A stretch of DNA of 64,000 bases from Schumannella luteola (GCF_013408685.1 NZ_JACBZY010000001.1:930001-994000), one strand, 5' to 3'. Numbered from the stretch's first letter, positions 24,015 to 32,509 are shown. A program made the numbers and translations. Notes: generated from the sequence alone by a model not told the origin.

Positions 24015-24821
24015 TCAGTCGCGCGAGGCGCGCGGGATCACGAGCGGCGTGCCCGTCTCGGGATCGGGGATGACGACGCACGCCAGCCCGAACACCTCCT
24101 CGACGAGCTCGGCCGTCACGATCTCGCGCGGGGCGCCCTCGGCGACGACCCGGCCGTCCTTCATGGCGATGAGGTGCGTCGCGTAGCGCGCCGCCTGGTT
24201 GAGCTCGTGCAGCACGGCGACCACGGTCGTGCCGTCGCGGTGCAGTCGCGCGAACAGGTCGAGCAGCTCGACCTGGTGCGCGATGTCGAGGAAGGTCGTC
24301 GGCTCGTCGAGCAGCAGGATCGGCGTCTGCTGCGCGAGCGCCATCGCGGCCCACACGCGCTGCCGCTGACCGCCGGAGAGCTCGCTGACCTGCCGGTCGG
24401 CGAGCGCATCCACCTCGGTCGCGACCATCGCCTGCTCGACGGCGTGCTCGTCGGCGCTCGTCCACTGCCGGAACAGGCCCTGGTGCGGGTAGCGCCCGCG
24501 CGACACGAGGTCGCTGACGGTGATGCCGTCGGGCGCCGTCGAGCTCTGCGGCAGCAGGCCGACCACGCGCGCGGCCTCCTTCGGCGCGTAGCTCGCGATC
24601 GCCTTGCCGTCGAGCACGACCTGGCCCGAGGTCGGCGTGAGCAGCCGTGACAGCGCGCGCAGCAGCGTCGACTTGCCGCAGGCGTTCGGGCCGACGATCA
24701 CGGTGAACGAGCGGTCGGGGATGTCGACGGCCAGGTTCTCGGCGATGACGCGGCGGTCGTAGGCGAGGGTCACGTCGCGCGCCTGCAGCCGGGCGGCGGA
24801 GGTTGCGGTGGTGTCGGTCAT
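24015..24821 (-). CDS. Iron-siderophore ABC transporter ATP-binding protein (FecE-like)
   Basis: 268 residues from ATG 24821, which overlaps the permease stop by ATGA. Walker A is GPNACGKST, the signature is ELSGGQRQRVWAAMAL, Walker B is ILLLDEPTTFLDI, and the switch is VLHELNQAAR. The DEPTTFLD form and ARYATHLIAM segment are typical of FepC/FecE proteins that energise ferric-siderophore import. It is the last gene of a three-gene minus-strand operon. Confidence 0.92.
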   Translation of the reverse strand: MTDTTATSAARLQARDVTLAYDRRVIAENLAVDIPDRSFTVIVGPNACGKSTLLRALSRLLTPTSGQVVLDGKAIASYAPKEAARVVGLLPQSSTAPDGITVSDLVSRGRYPHQGLFRQWTSADEHAVEQAMVATEVDALADRQVSELSGGQRQRVWAAMALAQQTPILLLDEPTTFLDIAHQVELLDLFARLHRDGTTVVAVLHELNQAARYATHLIAMKDGRVVAEGAPREIVTAELVEEVFGLACVVIPDPETGTPLVIPRASRD

Positions 24822-25873
24822 CGGCGTCGCGCCTCCCGGATGAGCAGCCAGATCAGGTACCCGCCGCCGACGCACACCGTGACGACGCCGACCGGAACCC
24901 CGGGCAGCGCGTTCTGTGCGACCTGGTCGGCGCCGAGCAGCAGCACCGCGCCGAGCAGGGCGCTCGCGGCGAGGGGGATGCCGGGGCCGCGGGTGAGACG
25001 CGCGGCGATCTGCGGCGCGGCGAGGGAGATGAAGGCGATGGGGCCGGTCACGGCGGTCGCGACGGCGGTGAGCGCGACGCCGATCGCGACGAGCGCGAGC
25101 CGGGAGGGCTCGACGCGAAGGCCGTGCGCGCGGGCCGAGTCGTCGCCGAGCTCGAGCTGGCGCAGGCGCGGCGCGAGCATGACGACGGCGACGCCGAGCA
25201 GGGCGAGGATGACGACGGCCGGCACGAGGTGCGCCCAGTCGACGGTCGAGAGCGAGCCGGCGCCCCACACCGACGCGGCCATCGCGACCTCGGCCTTCGC
25301 GCGCAGCCGGATCCACACGTTGATCGCCGCGAGCACTCCGGTCACGCCGATGCCGACGATGATCAGCCGGAAGCCGTCGATGCCGCGGCGGAACGCCAGC
25401 AGGTAGACCACGAGCGCGGTGACGAGTCCGCCGGCGAGGGCGCCGAACTCGACCGGCACGAGGCCGCCGAGCACGATCGTCACGATCAGCGCACCCGTGT
25501 ACGAGCCGGTCGAGAAGCCGATGATGTCGGGGGAGCCGAGCGGGTTGCGGCTGAGGGTCTGGAAGATCGCGCCCGAGACCGCGAGCGCGGCCCCGAACGC
25601 GAGCGCGGCGATCGTGCGCGGCATCCTCCACTCGACGACCACCTGGTGGTCGAAGCTCTCGCGGTCGCCGAACGCCTGGATGACCTCGAGCGGCGTGAGC
25701 TGGTAGCGGCCGAGGCAGATCGCGAGCACGAAGCCGACGACCACGACGACGGCGAGCACGAGGATGATCGCGCGGCGTCGCGTGCGCAGGCGGGCTCCCG
25801 CGCGGCGAGCGGGGCGCTCCTGCGCGGTCGGCGTCGTGGGGCGGCCGGGCCGACCGGTCGTCGCCGCGCTCAC
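24818..25873 (-). CDS. Iron-siderophore ABC transporter permease (FecD-like)
   Basis: 351 residues, about ten membrane helices after a basic Pro/Arg-rich leader. FecCD-family landmarks are RMPRTIAALAFGAALAVSGA, FQTLSRNPLGSPDIIGFSTG (the conserved NPLxxPxxLG-type motif), and the cytoplasmic loop ATAVTGPIAFISLAAPQIAA. It should pair with the neighbouring permease to form the heterodimeric import channel. Its GTG start overlaps the upstream permease stop by four bases. Confidence 0.92.
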   Translation of the reverse strand: MSAATTGRPGRPTTPTAQERPARRAGARLRTRRRAIILVLAVVVVVGFVLAICLGRYQLTPLEVIQAFGDRESFDHQVVVEWRMPRTIAALAFGAALAVSGAIFQTLSRNPLGSPDIIGFSTGSYTGALIVTIVLGGLVPVEFGALAGGLVTALVVYLLAFRRGIDGFRLIIVGIGVTGVLAAINVWIRLRAKAEVAMAASVWGAGSLSTVDWAHLVPAVVILALLGVAVVMLAPRLRQLELGDDSARAHGLRVEPSRLALVAIGVALTAVATAVTGPIAFISLAAPQIAARLTRGPGIPLAASALLGAVLLLGADQVAQNALPGVPVGVVTVCVGGGYLIWLLIREARRR

Positions 25874-26949
25874 AGGCTGCTCATCCGTCGCGAGCGGGCG
25901 ATGCCGATGAGCACGGGGGCGCCGAGGACGGCGGTGACGATGCCGACCGGCAGCTCGCCCGGGTAGAGCGCGACGCGGCCGAGAACATCCGCCGCCAGCA
26001 GCAGCACGGGGGCGAGCACGAGCGTGTAGGCGAGGATCCAGCGCTGGTCGGGGCCGGTCACGAAGCGCGCCGCGTGCGGCACCATGAGCCCGACGAAGGC
26101 GATGGGCCCGGCGATCGCGGTCGCGCCGCCGGCGAGCAGCGTGACGGCGGCGATCGACAGGCCGCGCACGAGGGCGACGTTGGCGCCGAGCGAGCGGGCG
26201 AGGTCGTCGCCGAGCGCGACCGCGTTGAGCGGGCCGCCGAGGGCGAGGGCGAGGATCGCGCCGACCGCGAGGAACGGCAGCACGGGCAGCAGGTCGGGCC
26301 AGTCGCGGTCCTGCAGCGAACCGGCGTTCCAGGCGCGCAGCACGTCGAATGTCTTCGGGTCGAGCAGCGAGAGCGCCGTGATGACGCCGATGAGGATCGC
26401 GCTGAGCGCCGCGCCGGCGAGCGTCAGCCGGGCCGGATCGATCGCGCCGGGGCCGCCCGCGCCGATCAGGTACACCGCGACGGTCGTGAGCAGCGCGCCG
26501 CCGAGCGCGAACCAGACGTACGAGCCCGAGCCCTGGATGCCGAGCACCGCGATGCCGAGCGCGATCGCGAAGCCCGAGCCGTAGGTGACGCCGAGGATGC
26601 CGGGGTCGGCGAGCGGGTTGCGCGTCACCGCCTGCACGAGGGCGCCGGAGAGCCCGAGCGCGATGCCGGCGGCGATGCCGATCGCGGTGCGCGGCAGGCG
26701 CGACTCGACGACGACGCTCGCCTCGGTTCCCGCCGGGGGCTTGCCGTCGAACAGGTCCTGCAGCGCCTGGAGCACGTGGTCGAGCGGGATGCCGCGCGAG
26801 CCGACGGCGAGACTCAGTGCGATCGCGACGGCCAGCGCGACGATGCCGATGAGCAGCCCGAGCAGCCGCACGGTGGCGGGCCGCATCCGGGCGCGCCGAG
26901 CCGCGAGGCGCTGCTCGGCGGTCTCCTCGACGGCTCGGGTTGACGTCAC
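25870..26949 (-). CDS. Iron-siderophore ABC transporter permease (FecC-like)
   Basis: 359 residues with the FecCD family plan: SRLPRTAIGIAAGIALGLSG, VTRNPLADPGILGVTYGSG and AGPIAFVGLMVPHAAR, and about ten helices. It is the first gene of the operon. The GTG start at 26949 lies one base from the iron box, and a -10-like hexamer TAGCCT inside the box suggests a leaderless or very short-leader mRNA that is shut off by an iron-loaded DtxR/IdeR repressor. Confidence 0.92.
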   Translation of the reverse strand: MTSTRAVEETAEQRLAARRARMRPATVRLLGLLIGIVALAVAIALSLAVGSRGIPLDHVLQALQDLFDGKPPAGTEASVVVESRLPRTAIGIAAGIALGLSGALVQAVTRNPLADPGILGVTYGSGFAIALGIAVLGIQGSGSYVWFALGGALLTTVAVYLIGAGGPGAIDPARLTLAGAALSAILIGVITALSLLDPKTFDVLRAWNAGSLQDRDWPDLLPVLPFLAVGAILALALGGPLNAVALGDDLARSLGANVALVRGLSIAAVTLLAGGATAIAGPIAFVGLMVPHAARFVTGPDQRWILAYTLVLAPVLLLAADVLGRVALYPGELPVGIVTAVLGAPVLIGIARSRRMSSL

Positions 26950-26969
26950 GAGAGCTTAGGCTAACCTAA
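26940..26969 (+). promoter_or_regulatory. Iron box (DtxR/IdeR site) in a bidirectional promoter
   Basis: The core TTAGGCTAACCTAA (26956-26969) equals the last 14 bases of the classical IdeR/DtxR consensus; over the full 19-bp site (26951-26969) I count 16 matches. The plus-strand promoter reads -35 TTGACG (26940-26945), 16-bp spacer, -10 TAACCT (26962-26967), with the box covering spacer and -10. The minus strand has TAGCCT within the same box. One repressor site can thus switch off both the permease operon and the binding protein. Confidence 0.85.
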
Positions 26970-27079
26970 GTCCGCGCCCCGCCCGCTGAGGGCGTCGCAC
27001 CGCGCCGCGACAGCATCCGCCGCGCACCCCTGCACCCGGCTCACGCCGCTTCGTCATACCCGGAAGACACCACACGCTC

Positions 27080-28075
27080 ATGAAGAGAACCCCTCTGCTG
27101 CTCGCCGCCGCCGCGGTCATCGCGGTCGTGCTCAGCGCCTGCTCGACCGGCTCCGGCTCGGCCGGCGGATCCGACTCCGGCTCCGACGCCGCCGGCTCGT
27201 TCCCGGCGAAGGTCGCCACCAAGTTCGGCACCATCGAGGTCAAGGAGGCGCCGAAGCGCGTCGTCGCGCTCGGCTGGGGCGACGCCGAGACCGCGCTGAG
27301 CTTCGGCGTCAAGCCGGTCGGCGCGAGCGACTGGCTCGGCTTCGGCGGCAAGGGAGTCGGCCCCTGGGCCGAGAAGCTCTACGGCTCGGTCAAGCCCGAG
27401 ATCATCAAGACGCTCGAGCCCGACTACGAGCAGATCGCGAACCTCAAGCCCGACCTCATCCTCGACACCCACGGTCTCGGCGACGAGAAGCGCTACAACA
27501 AGCTCAAGTCGATCGCCACCACGATCAGCGTGCCGAAGGGCGGCGAGAACTACCTCACGACCCTCGAGCAGCAGACGACCATGATCGGCGAGGCCCTCGG
27601 CCAGCCCGACAAGGCGAAGCAGCTGCTCGACACCGTCGAGAAGAACGCCAAGGCCGCCGCCGACGCCCACCCCGAGTGGGCCGGCAAGAGCGCGACCGTC
27701 GCCGCCTACACGAGCGAGGGATGGGGCGCCTACGTCGACGGCGACGCCCGCCTCGCCTTCCTGCAGCGCCTCGGCTTCGTGCAGAACCCGACGATCGCGG
27801 CGATGAAGGCCGACAGCTTCTCGGTGTCGATCTCGTCAGAGCAGCTGGACCTGCTGAACGCCGACCTCGTCGTCGCCTTCCCGATCTTCATCGAGGCGTC
27901 GAAGATCACCGAGCAGCCGCTGTGGAGCAAGGTGGCCGCCGTCGAGGCCGGCCACAGCATCGTGATCACCGACCAGGACATCCAGTCGGCGTTCTCGAGC
28001 GGCACCCCGCTCGCGCAGGACTACCTGCTGAAGAACTTCGTCCCGCTGATCGAGAAGGCCGTCCCGGCCAGCTGA
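27080..28075 (+). CDS. Iron-siderophore substrate-binding lipoprotein (FecB/FepB-like)
   Basis: 331 residues. A signal peptide ends at lipobox LSAC (Cys21), then a Gly/Ser-rich tether, then a class III periplasmic-binding-type fold with PKRVVALGWGDAETALSFGV and PDYEQIANLKPDLILDT, the hallmark start of ferric-siderophore binding proteins. It hands iron-siderophore to the permeases coded divergently. Its leader is about 105 nt if transcription starts just after the -10 box. A 16-bp perfect hairpin terminator follows. Confidence 0.93.
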   Translation: MKRTPLLLAAAAVIAVVLSACSTGSGSAGGSDSGSDAAGSFPAKVATKFGTIEVKEAPKRVVALGWGDAETALSFGVKPVGASDWLGFGGKGVGPWAEKLYGSVKPEIIKTLEPDYEQIANLKPDLILDTHGLGDEKRYNKLKSIATTISVPKGGENYLTTLEQQTTMIGEALGQPDKAKQLLDTVEKNAKAAADAHPEWAGKSATVAAYTSEGWGAYVDGDARLAFLQRLGFVQNPTIAAMKADSFSVSISSEQLDLLNADLVVAFPIFIEASKITEQPLWSKVAAVEAGHSIVITDQDIQSAFSSGTPLAQDYLLKNFVPLIEKAVPAS

Positions 28076-28090
28076 TCCGCTGACGAGAAC

Positions 28091-28128
28091 GACGGAGCCC
28101 CGGTGGATGCGCCCACCGGGGCTCCGTC
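28091..28128 (+). terminator. Strong hairpin terminator after the binding-protein gene
   Basis: GACGGAGCCCCGGTGG (28091-28106) pairs perfectly with CCACCGGGGCTCCGTC (28113-28128) across a 6-nt loop, 15 nt after the stop codon. No U-tract follows. Confidence 0.85.
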
Positions 28129-28160
28129 GCGTCCGGCGCCGCGCGAGACGAAGTGACGGG

Positions 28161-29378
28161 TCAGGGGCGGCGGCGTCGCTGTCCGACCGGAGGGACCTCC
28201 AGGATCGGCACCGCCCGCTTCATGAATTCGTCGAAGTCGGGCACCGTGAAGGCGGCGTAGCCGTGTTCGGGCGTGTAGAGGAGTCCCATCTCGATGAGCT
28301 CGGCACGCGTGGGGCCGAGCTGGGTCGATGTTCGGTCGAGCAACGCGGCGACATCCGACGCCTTCTGCGGGGCCGACCCGAGTTCAGCCATCGCCCTCAT
28401 GTACGCGGTCTGCAGCGGCGTAGCCCGATCGAGTCGAACGCGGAAGAACGAGCCGTCGAGCTTGGCTTCGTACGCCCCCTTCGCGAGTTCGATGTGCTCG
28501 GCCGAGATCCTGTTGTTCTCCGCGACCGTCCAGACCTGATAGCCGAGTTCCTGGATGAAGTACGGGTAGCCGTGAGTGATCTCGATCGCTGCCTCGACCG
28601 CGCCGGGTTCGTAGATCGCACCCTCTGCGGCGGCCGGCTCGACGAGTGCCAGCCGGGCGTCTTCGTCGCCGAGCGAACCGATGCTCGGGAACTTGAAGAG
28701 CCGCTCGGCGTAGGACTTCGCATCGCCGGCGAGCTCGGCGATCTGCGGCAGGCCGGCCCCAACGAAAGTGACGGGCAGGCTGCGCTGAACGGTCTTGTGG
28801 ATCGCCTGGATGAGCGATTCGAGCTGCGGAGTCTCGAGGAACTGCACTTCGTCGATGAGCAGCGCGAGTCCTCGTCCGTGTTCGGACGCCGCCTCTCCGA
28901 TGGCGACCAGCACGTCGGTCAGGTCCATGGCGAGGTCACCATGGTCGGCGATCCCCTCAGCTGGCGGGATGTCCCATCCGATCGACCAGGTTCCGGTCGA
29001 GTCGACCGAGGCGGAGAAAGCGCTGAGCGCCTCTGCGGCGCGACGGGCTCGATCCGACCATCGAGCCCGCGGCGACATCCGGAGCAGTGATGCCTTGAGC
29101 TGCGAGGCGAGGGTCTGGCGGAAACGGTTCTCGCCGTGTTTGACGGCTTCGAACTCGATGACCTCCCACCCCTCTTCCTGCGCGATCGTGCGGAACGAGT
29201 TGAGCAGCACCGTCTTGCCGACGCCACGGAGGCCGGTGATGATCATCGACTGCTCGGTTCGTCCACGCCGGAGGCGGCGGAGCAGAGTGCGGAACGCCTG
29301 CGTCTGCTCATCGCGTCCGATCAGGATCTCGGGACGAGCTCCTGCGTTCGGCGTGTAGGGATTGTCGACGGCGTCCAC
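28161..29378 (-). CDS. Orphan AAA/STAND-type ATPase
   Basis: 405 residues, GTG start at 29378. A P-loop ATPase with Walker A GLRGVGKT (49-56), Walker B LALLIDEVQF (Asp176-Glu177), a sensor-like VTFVGAGLP, and a C-terminal winged-helix-like region (about 320-390). It resembles Orc1/Cdc6-like or MoxR-distant ATPases called AAA_16 that are common on mobile DNA and in actinobacterial accessory regions. Its codon use is visibly less GC-biased than its neighbours, and its promoter is AT-rich, both consistent with horizontal acquisition. No nuclease or effector gene is adjacent, so a defence or regulatory role is only a guess. Confidence 0.75.
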   Translation of the reverse strand: MDAVDNPYTPNAGARPEILIGRDEQTQAFRTLLRRLRRGRTEQSMIITGLRGVGKTVLLNSFRTIAQEEGWEVIEFEAVKHGENRFRQTLASQLKASLLRMSPRARWSDRARRAAEALSAFSASVDSTGTWSIGWDIPPAEGIADHGDLAMDLTDVLVAIGEAASEHGRGLALLIDEVQFLETPQLESLIQAIHKTVQRSLPVTFVGAGLPQIAELAGDAKSYAERLFKFPSIGSLGDEDARLALVEPAAAEGAIYEPGAVEAAIEITHGYPYFIQELGYQVWTVAENNRISAEHIELAKGAYEAKLDGSFFRVRLDRATPLQTAYMRAMAELGSAPQKASDVAALLDRTSTQLGPTRAELIEMGLLYTPEHGYAAFTVPDFDEFMKRAVPILEVPPVGQRRRRP

Positions 29379-29386
29379 GCGCTCAG

Positions 29387-29434
29387 TTTAGGAGATTTAG
29401 TGCGCTTTAGCCGATCTGGATAAAAACGCCTAAA
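29387..29434 (-). promoter_or_regulatory. AT-rich promoter with spaced TTTAG repeats
   Basis: TTTAG occurs at 29387-29391, 29396-29400 and 29406-29410 (9-10 bp apart), and inverted as CTAAA at 29430-29434. This is the only AT-rich patch for many kilobases and lies directly upstream of the AAA ATPase start. About one helical turn between copies suggests a protein-binding array, possibly autoregulatory. Confidence 0.5.
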
Positions 29435-29474
29435 GCTAGCAATCCCTTGCGCTCAGCAATGCCAGACTGGACCT

Positions 29475-30404
29475 GTGCTGGGGGCGCTGACGGGATTCGC
29501 GATCATCGCGGTCATCATCGCCGTGGGCTACCTCATCGCGCGGCTCGAGGTGCTGCCCGACGGCGCCGGGCTCGTGCTCAACCGCACCGCCTTCTTCGTC
29601 GGCAGCCCGGCGCTGCTGTTCACGGTGCTCGCCCGCGCCGACCTGTCGACGGTGTTCTCGCCGTTCCTCGTCGCCGCGTTCGTCGGCGCCCTCGTCGCCG
29701 CGCTGCTGTTCGTGCTCGCGTCGCGCCTGCTGTTCCGGATGCGCTTCGGCGACACGGTCGTCGGCGCCGCGGCATCCGGCTACGTCAACGCCAACAACAT
29801 CGGCCTGCCGGTCGCGACCTACGTGATCGGCAGCACCCAGTACGTCGCCCCGGTGCTGCTGTTCCAGCTGCTGGTGTTCGCGCCGATCGTGCTGACGCTG
29901 CTCGATGTGACCGCGCGGGGCACGGTCTCGCTGAAGAGCGTGCTGCTCGGGCCGATCCGCAATCCCATCCTCATCGCCTCCGTCATCGGCGTGATCGTCG
30001 CGGCGACCGGCGTCGAGCTGCCCGACCCCGTGATGGCGCCGTTCGACCTCGTCGGCGGCCTTGCGATCCCGGCGATGCTCATCGCCTTCGGCATGTCGCT
30101 GCGCGGGCAACGGCCGTTCGCGGCCGGCTCGCCGCGGCGCGCGGTGCTCGTCGCCACGGCGATCAAGACGATCGCCATGCCCGCGATCACCTGGGTCATA
30201 GCCGCGCTCGTGCTGCACCTGCCCGCGGCCGAGGTCGCCGCCGCGACGGTCGTGGCCGCGCTGCCGGCGGCGCAGAACATCAACACCTACGCCGTGCGCT
30301 ACAACCAGGGCGTGATGCTGGCGCGGGATGCGGTGCTGTTCTCGACGCTCGCGTCGCTGCCGGTCATCCTCGTGATCGCGCTGCTGCTGCACCCCGCCGG
30401 CTGA
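29475..30404 (+). CDS. AEC-family transporter (auxin efflux carrier superfamily)
   Basis: 309 residues, GTG start at 29475, about ten hydrophobic helices arranged as two halves. Conserved features include ANNIGLPVATYVIG in the first half and the charged LRGQRPF turn before the second. The family exports or imports small organic acids such as malate or malonate in bacteria. It is transcribed divergently from the ATPase gene. The substrate is not evident. Confidence 0.85.
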   Translation: MLGALTGFAIIAVIIAVGYLIARLEVLPDGAGLVLNRTAFFVGSPALLFTVLARADLSTVFSPFLVAAFVGALVAALLFVLASRLLFRMRFGDTVVGAAASGYVNANNIGLPVATYVIGSTQYVAPVLLFQLLVFAPIVLTLLDVTARGTVSLKSVLLGPIRNPILIASVIGVIVAATGVELPDPVMAPFDLVGGLAIPAMLIAFGMSLRGQRPFAAGSPRRAVLVATAIKTIAMPAITWVIAALVLHLPAAEVAAATVVAALPAAQNINTYAVRYNQGVMLARDAVLFSTLASLPVILVIALLLHPAG

Positions 30405-30443
30405 CGAACCCTGCCGGCTGCCGAGCCGCGCCGGGTGGGAGGT

Positions 30444-31043
30444 TCAGACCGTCGAGTTCGACCGCACCCGGATCCAACGGCCGATGCCGCGCTCGAGCGC
30501 CTCGCTCATCCGGTCGTAGGCGGGGCCGTCGACGTCGATCAGCTCGGGAGCCTCGTTGCCGCGCTGAACCGCGACCAGGCCGAGCCGGTCGGCATCCGCG
30601 GTCCAGATCTGCACGCGCAGCTGCCCGCGATTGAGGTGGCCGTCGGGCATCGGCGCGTGCTGCGCGGGGTCGCCGCTGCGGAATCGCGCGACGACGTCGT
30701 CGACGGCGGCGGAGCCGCCGTCCGGGTAGGCGACCGAGTGCCGACGTCGCAGCGGGGAGCCGGTCGCCGAGCGCACGATGCGCTTGCTGCGCACGATCGC
30801 CATGACGACGCGGCCGATGCCGAACAGCGTGATCAGTGCGACGATCAGCCACACCACGACGGCGTTCTCGCCGAGCAGGCTCGGCACGAGCGCCAGCAGC
30901 GCTGCGACGGCGAAGGTGAGCAGCGCGGTGATCAGCCAGATCGCGGTGTCGCGGGGATCGCGAGCCCAGCGGTAGCCGGGCAGCCCGGCGAGAGTTCGCT
31001 CGGCGGGGTAGTAGGTCCACATCGTCGGCAGGAAGAACTCCAC
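30444..31043 (-). CDS. Two-helix membrane protein of unknown function
   Basis: 199 residues from GTG 31043, or 192 from ATG 31022; ribosome-binding sites are weak for both. Two hydrophobic helices (about 34-55 and 60-82) are followed by a basic stretch (SKRIVRSATGSPLRRR) and a cytoplasmic domain of about 110 residues. The soluble part contains GDPAQHAPMPDGHLNRGQLR and VDGPAYDRMSEALERG. I do not recognise a family. It lies 34 bp downstream of the exonuclease III gene on the same strand and could be co-transcribed. Confidence 0.7.
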   Translation of the reverse strand: MEFFLPTMWTYYPAERTLAGLPGYRWARDPRDTAIWLITALLTFAVAALLALVPSLLGENAVVVWLIVALITLFGIGRVVMAIVRSKRIVRSATGSPLRRRHSVAYPDGGSAAVDDVVARFRSGDPAQHAPMPDGHLNRGQLRVQIWTADADRLGLVAVQRGNEAPELIDVDGPAYDRMSEALERGIGRWIRVRSNSTV

Positions 31044-31077
31044 GAAGACGAGACCAGTTCGCCTCCCGCCGCCGACG

Positions 31078-31923
31078 TCAGAAGATCATCGGGCGGTCGT
31101 CGTCATCCTCGTCGTCGGCACCCAGGTCGAGGTCGACGACGACGGGCACGTGGTCGCTCGGGGCGTCGCCCTTGCGCTCGTTCCGGTGGATGCCCGCCCC
31201 CGCGACCAGGTCGGCGAAGGGCTTCGAGCCGAGGATGAAGTCGATGCGCAGGCCCTCGTTGCGCGGGAAGCGCAGCTGCTTGTAGTCCCAGTAGGTGTAG
31301 CCCTCGGGCACGAGCGGGCGCACGACATCCGTCAGCCCGCTGTCGAGCAGCGCCTGGAAGGCGGCGCGCTCCGGCGGCGACACGTGCGTCGAGACGCCCT
31401 CGATGATCGTCGGGTCGCCGTTGTCGGCGTCGGTGGGGGCGATGTTGAAGTCGCCGGTCAGGGCGATGGGGCCGTCGGGGTTGGCGCGCATCCAGTCGGC
31501 GGTCGAGCTGCGCAGCGCCTCGAGCCATTCGAGCTTGTAGGTGTAGTGCGGGTCGGTGAGGCCGCGGCCGTTGGGAACGTAGAGGCTCCACACCCGCACG
31601 CCGTTCACGGTCGCGCCGAGCGCGCGCGGCTCGAGCGGCAGATCCGGACCCTCGCTGCCCTTGAGGAAGCCGGGCATGCCCTCGAAGGTGTTCGCCACAT
31701 CCTCGAGCCCCAGGCGGCTCGCGATCGCGACGCCGTTCCACTGGTTGAGGCCGTGCGTCACGACCTCGTAGCCGGCGGCCTCGAACTCGGCGTGCGGGAA
31801 CTGCGCGTCTTTGCACTTGATCTCCTGCATCGCCAGCACGTCGACCTCTTCGCGGCCGAGCCAGTCGACGATGCGGCCGACCCGCGCGCGGACCGAGTTG
31901 ACGTTCCAGGTGGCGATGCGCAT
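31078..31923 (-). CDS. xthA: Exodeoxyribonuclease III
   Basis: 281 residues of the exonuclease-endonuclease-phosphatase fold. Motifs are RIATWNVNSVRAR, LAMQEIKCKDAQFP (metal-binding Glu), GDFNIAPTDAD, LRIDFILGS and the terminal SDHVPVVVDL catalytic His. It removes 3' blocking groups and cleaves abasic sites in base excision repair. The C-terminus is very acidic (Asp/Glu run) before the end. The length is a little above the usual 260-270. Confidence 0.94.
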   Translation of the reverse strand: MRIATWNVNSVRARVGRIVDWLGREEVDVLAMQEIKCKDAQFPHAEFEAAGYEVVTHGLNQWNGVAIASRLGLEDVANTFEGMPGFLKGSEGPDLPLEPRALGATVNGVRVWSLYVPNGRGLTDPHYTYKLEWLEALRSSTADWMRANPDGPIALTGDFNIAPTDADNGDPTIIEGVSTHVSPPERAAFQALLDSGLTDVVRPLVPEGYTYWDYKQLRFPRNEGLRIDFILGSKPFADLVAGAGIHRNERKGDAPSDHVPVVVDLDLGADDEDDDDRPMIF

Positions 31924-31960
31924 GCCCCAACGCTAGCGGCGGCGGGCGACAGAGGCGGAT

Positions 31961-31980
31961 GGGCGGCGCGGGCGCCGCCC
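31961..31980 (-). terminator. GC-rich palindrome after the yefM-yoeB operon
   Basis: GGGCGGCGC and GCGCCGCCC form a 9-bp stem with a 2-nt loop, 11 nt after the stop codon of the minus-strand toxin gene. It probably ends the toxin-antitoxin transcript. Confidence 0.6.
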
Positions 31981-31991
31981 ACCGGTGGGGC

Positions 31992-32264
31992 TCAGTCGTC
32001 GTAGTGGTAGCGCGCCTGCAGGACCTCGACGTGGGTCGCGGTCACCCGGTAGACGAGCCGGTTGGTCTCGTCGATGCGTCGTGACCAGCACCCGGCGAGG
32101 GCGTGCTTGAGCGCCTCCGGCTTGCCGATCCCGGTGAAGGGGTCGTCGGTGAGCACATCCCGGATCAGGCTGTTGATGCGCTTCAGGGTCTTGCGGTCCT
32201 GGCCCTGCCAGTAGAGGTAGTCCTCCCAGGCCTCGTCGGTGAAGCTGACCTGCCGGGCTGTCAC
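31992..32264 (-). CDS. yoeB: YoeB-type toxin (Txe family), ribosome-dependent mRNA endonuclease
   Basis: 90 residues with typical YoeB pattern: FTDEAWEDYLYWQGQDRKTL, GIGKPEALKHALAGCWSRRI and the C-terminal VYRVTATHVEVLQARYHYDD, which supplies the catalytic Glu, Arg and His residues and the final Tyr/His tail. YoeB cleaves mRNA on the ribosome when freed from its antitoxin. Its GTG start overlaps the antitoxin stop by GTGA, so it is produced only with YefM. Confidence 0.95.
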   Translation of the reverse strand: MTARQVSFTDEAWEDYLYWQGQDRKTLKRINSLIRDVLTDDPFTGIGKPEALKHALAGCWSRRIDETNRLVYRVTATHVEVLQARYHYDD

Positions 32265-32509
32265 TCGTCGATCAGGTCGCGTTCGCGAGCATCACCGGCT
32301 CGCGCCTGCTCGAGCGACGACAGCAGGCGGCGAGCGTTGGCCGGCGACTTGAGCAGGTAGCTGGTCTCCACGAGTGCGTCGTATTCGTCCTGCGACAGGA
32401 TCACGGCGTTGCCGCGCTTGGAGACGACGACGACCTCGGTCTGGTCGAGGTTGACGCGCTCGATGAGGCCGAACAGGTCGCGGCGCGCTTCGCTGGCGGT
32501 GATGCTCAT
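32261..32509 (-). CDS. yefM: YefM-type antitoxin (Phd/YefM family)
   Basis: 82 residues from ATG 32509, with GGAGG seven bases upstream. The N-terminal DNA-binding fold starts SITASEARRDLFGLIERVN, and the sequence continues VVVVSKRGNAVILSQDEYDAL, which is diagnostic for Phd/YefM. The C-terminal tail wraps around and blocks the toxin. With YoeB it represses its own promoter through the GTACC sites at 32526-32543. Confidence 0.95.
   Translation of the reverse strand: MSITASEARRDLFGLIERVNLDQTEVVVVSKRGNAVILSQDEYDALVETSYLLKSPANARRLLSSLEQARAGDARERDLIDE

Noticed and set aside
23863-24465. N-terminal extension of the DUF6421-like gene to 24465
   Set aside because: That segment is antisense-frame sequence over the ABC ATPase gene and lacks signals. 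ATG 23862 has AGGAGG at correct distance.
29436-30392. Minus-strand frame of about 318 codons opposite the AEC transporter
   Set aside because: The translation is His/Asp/Arg-rich low complexity; the plus-strand frame has transporter helices and family motifs.
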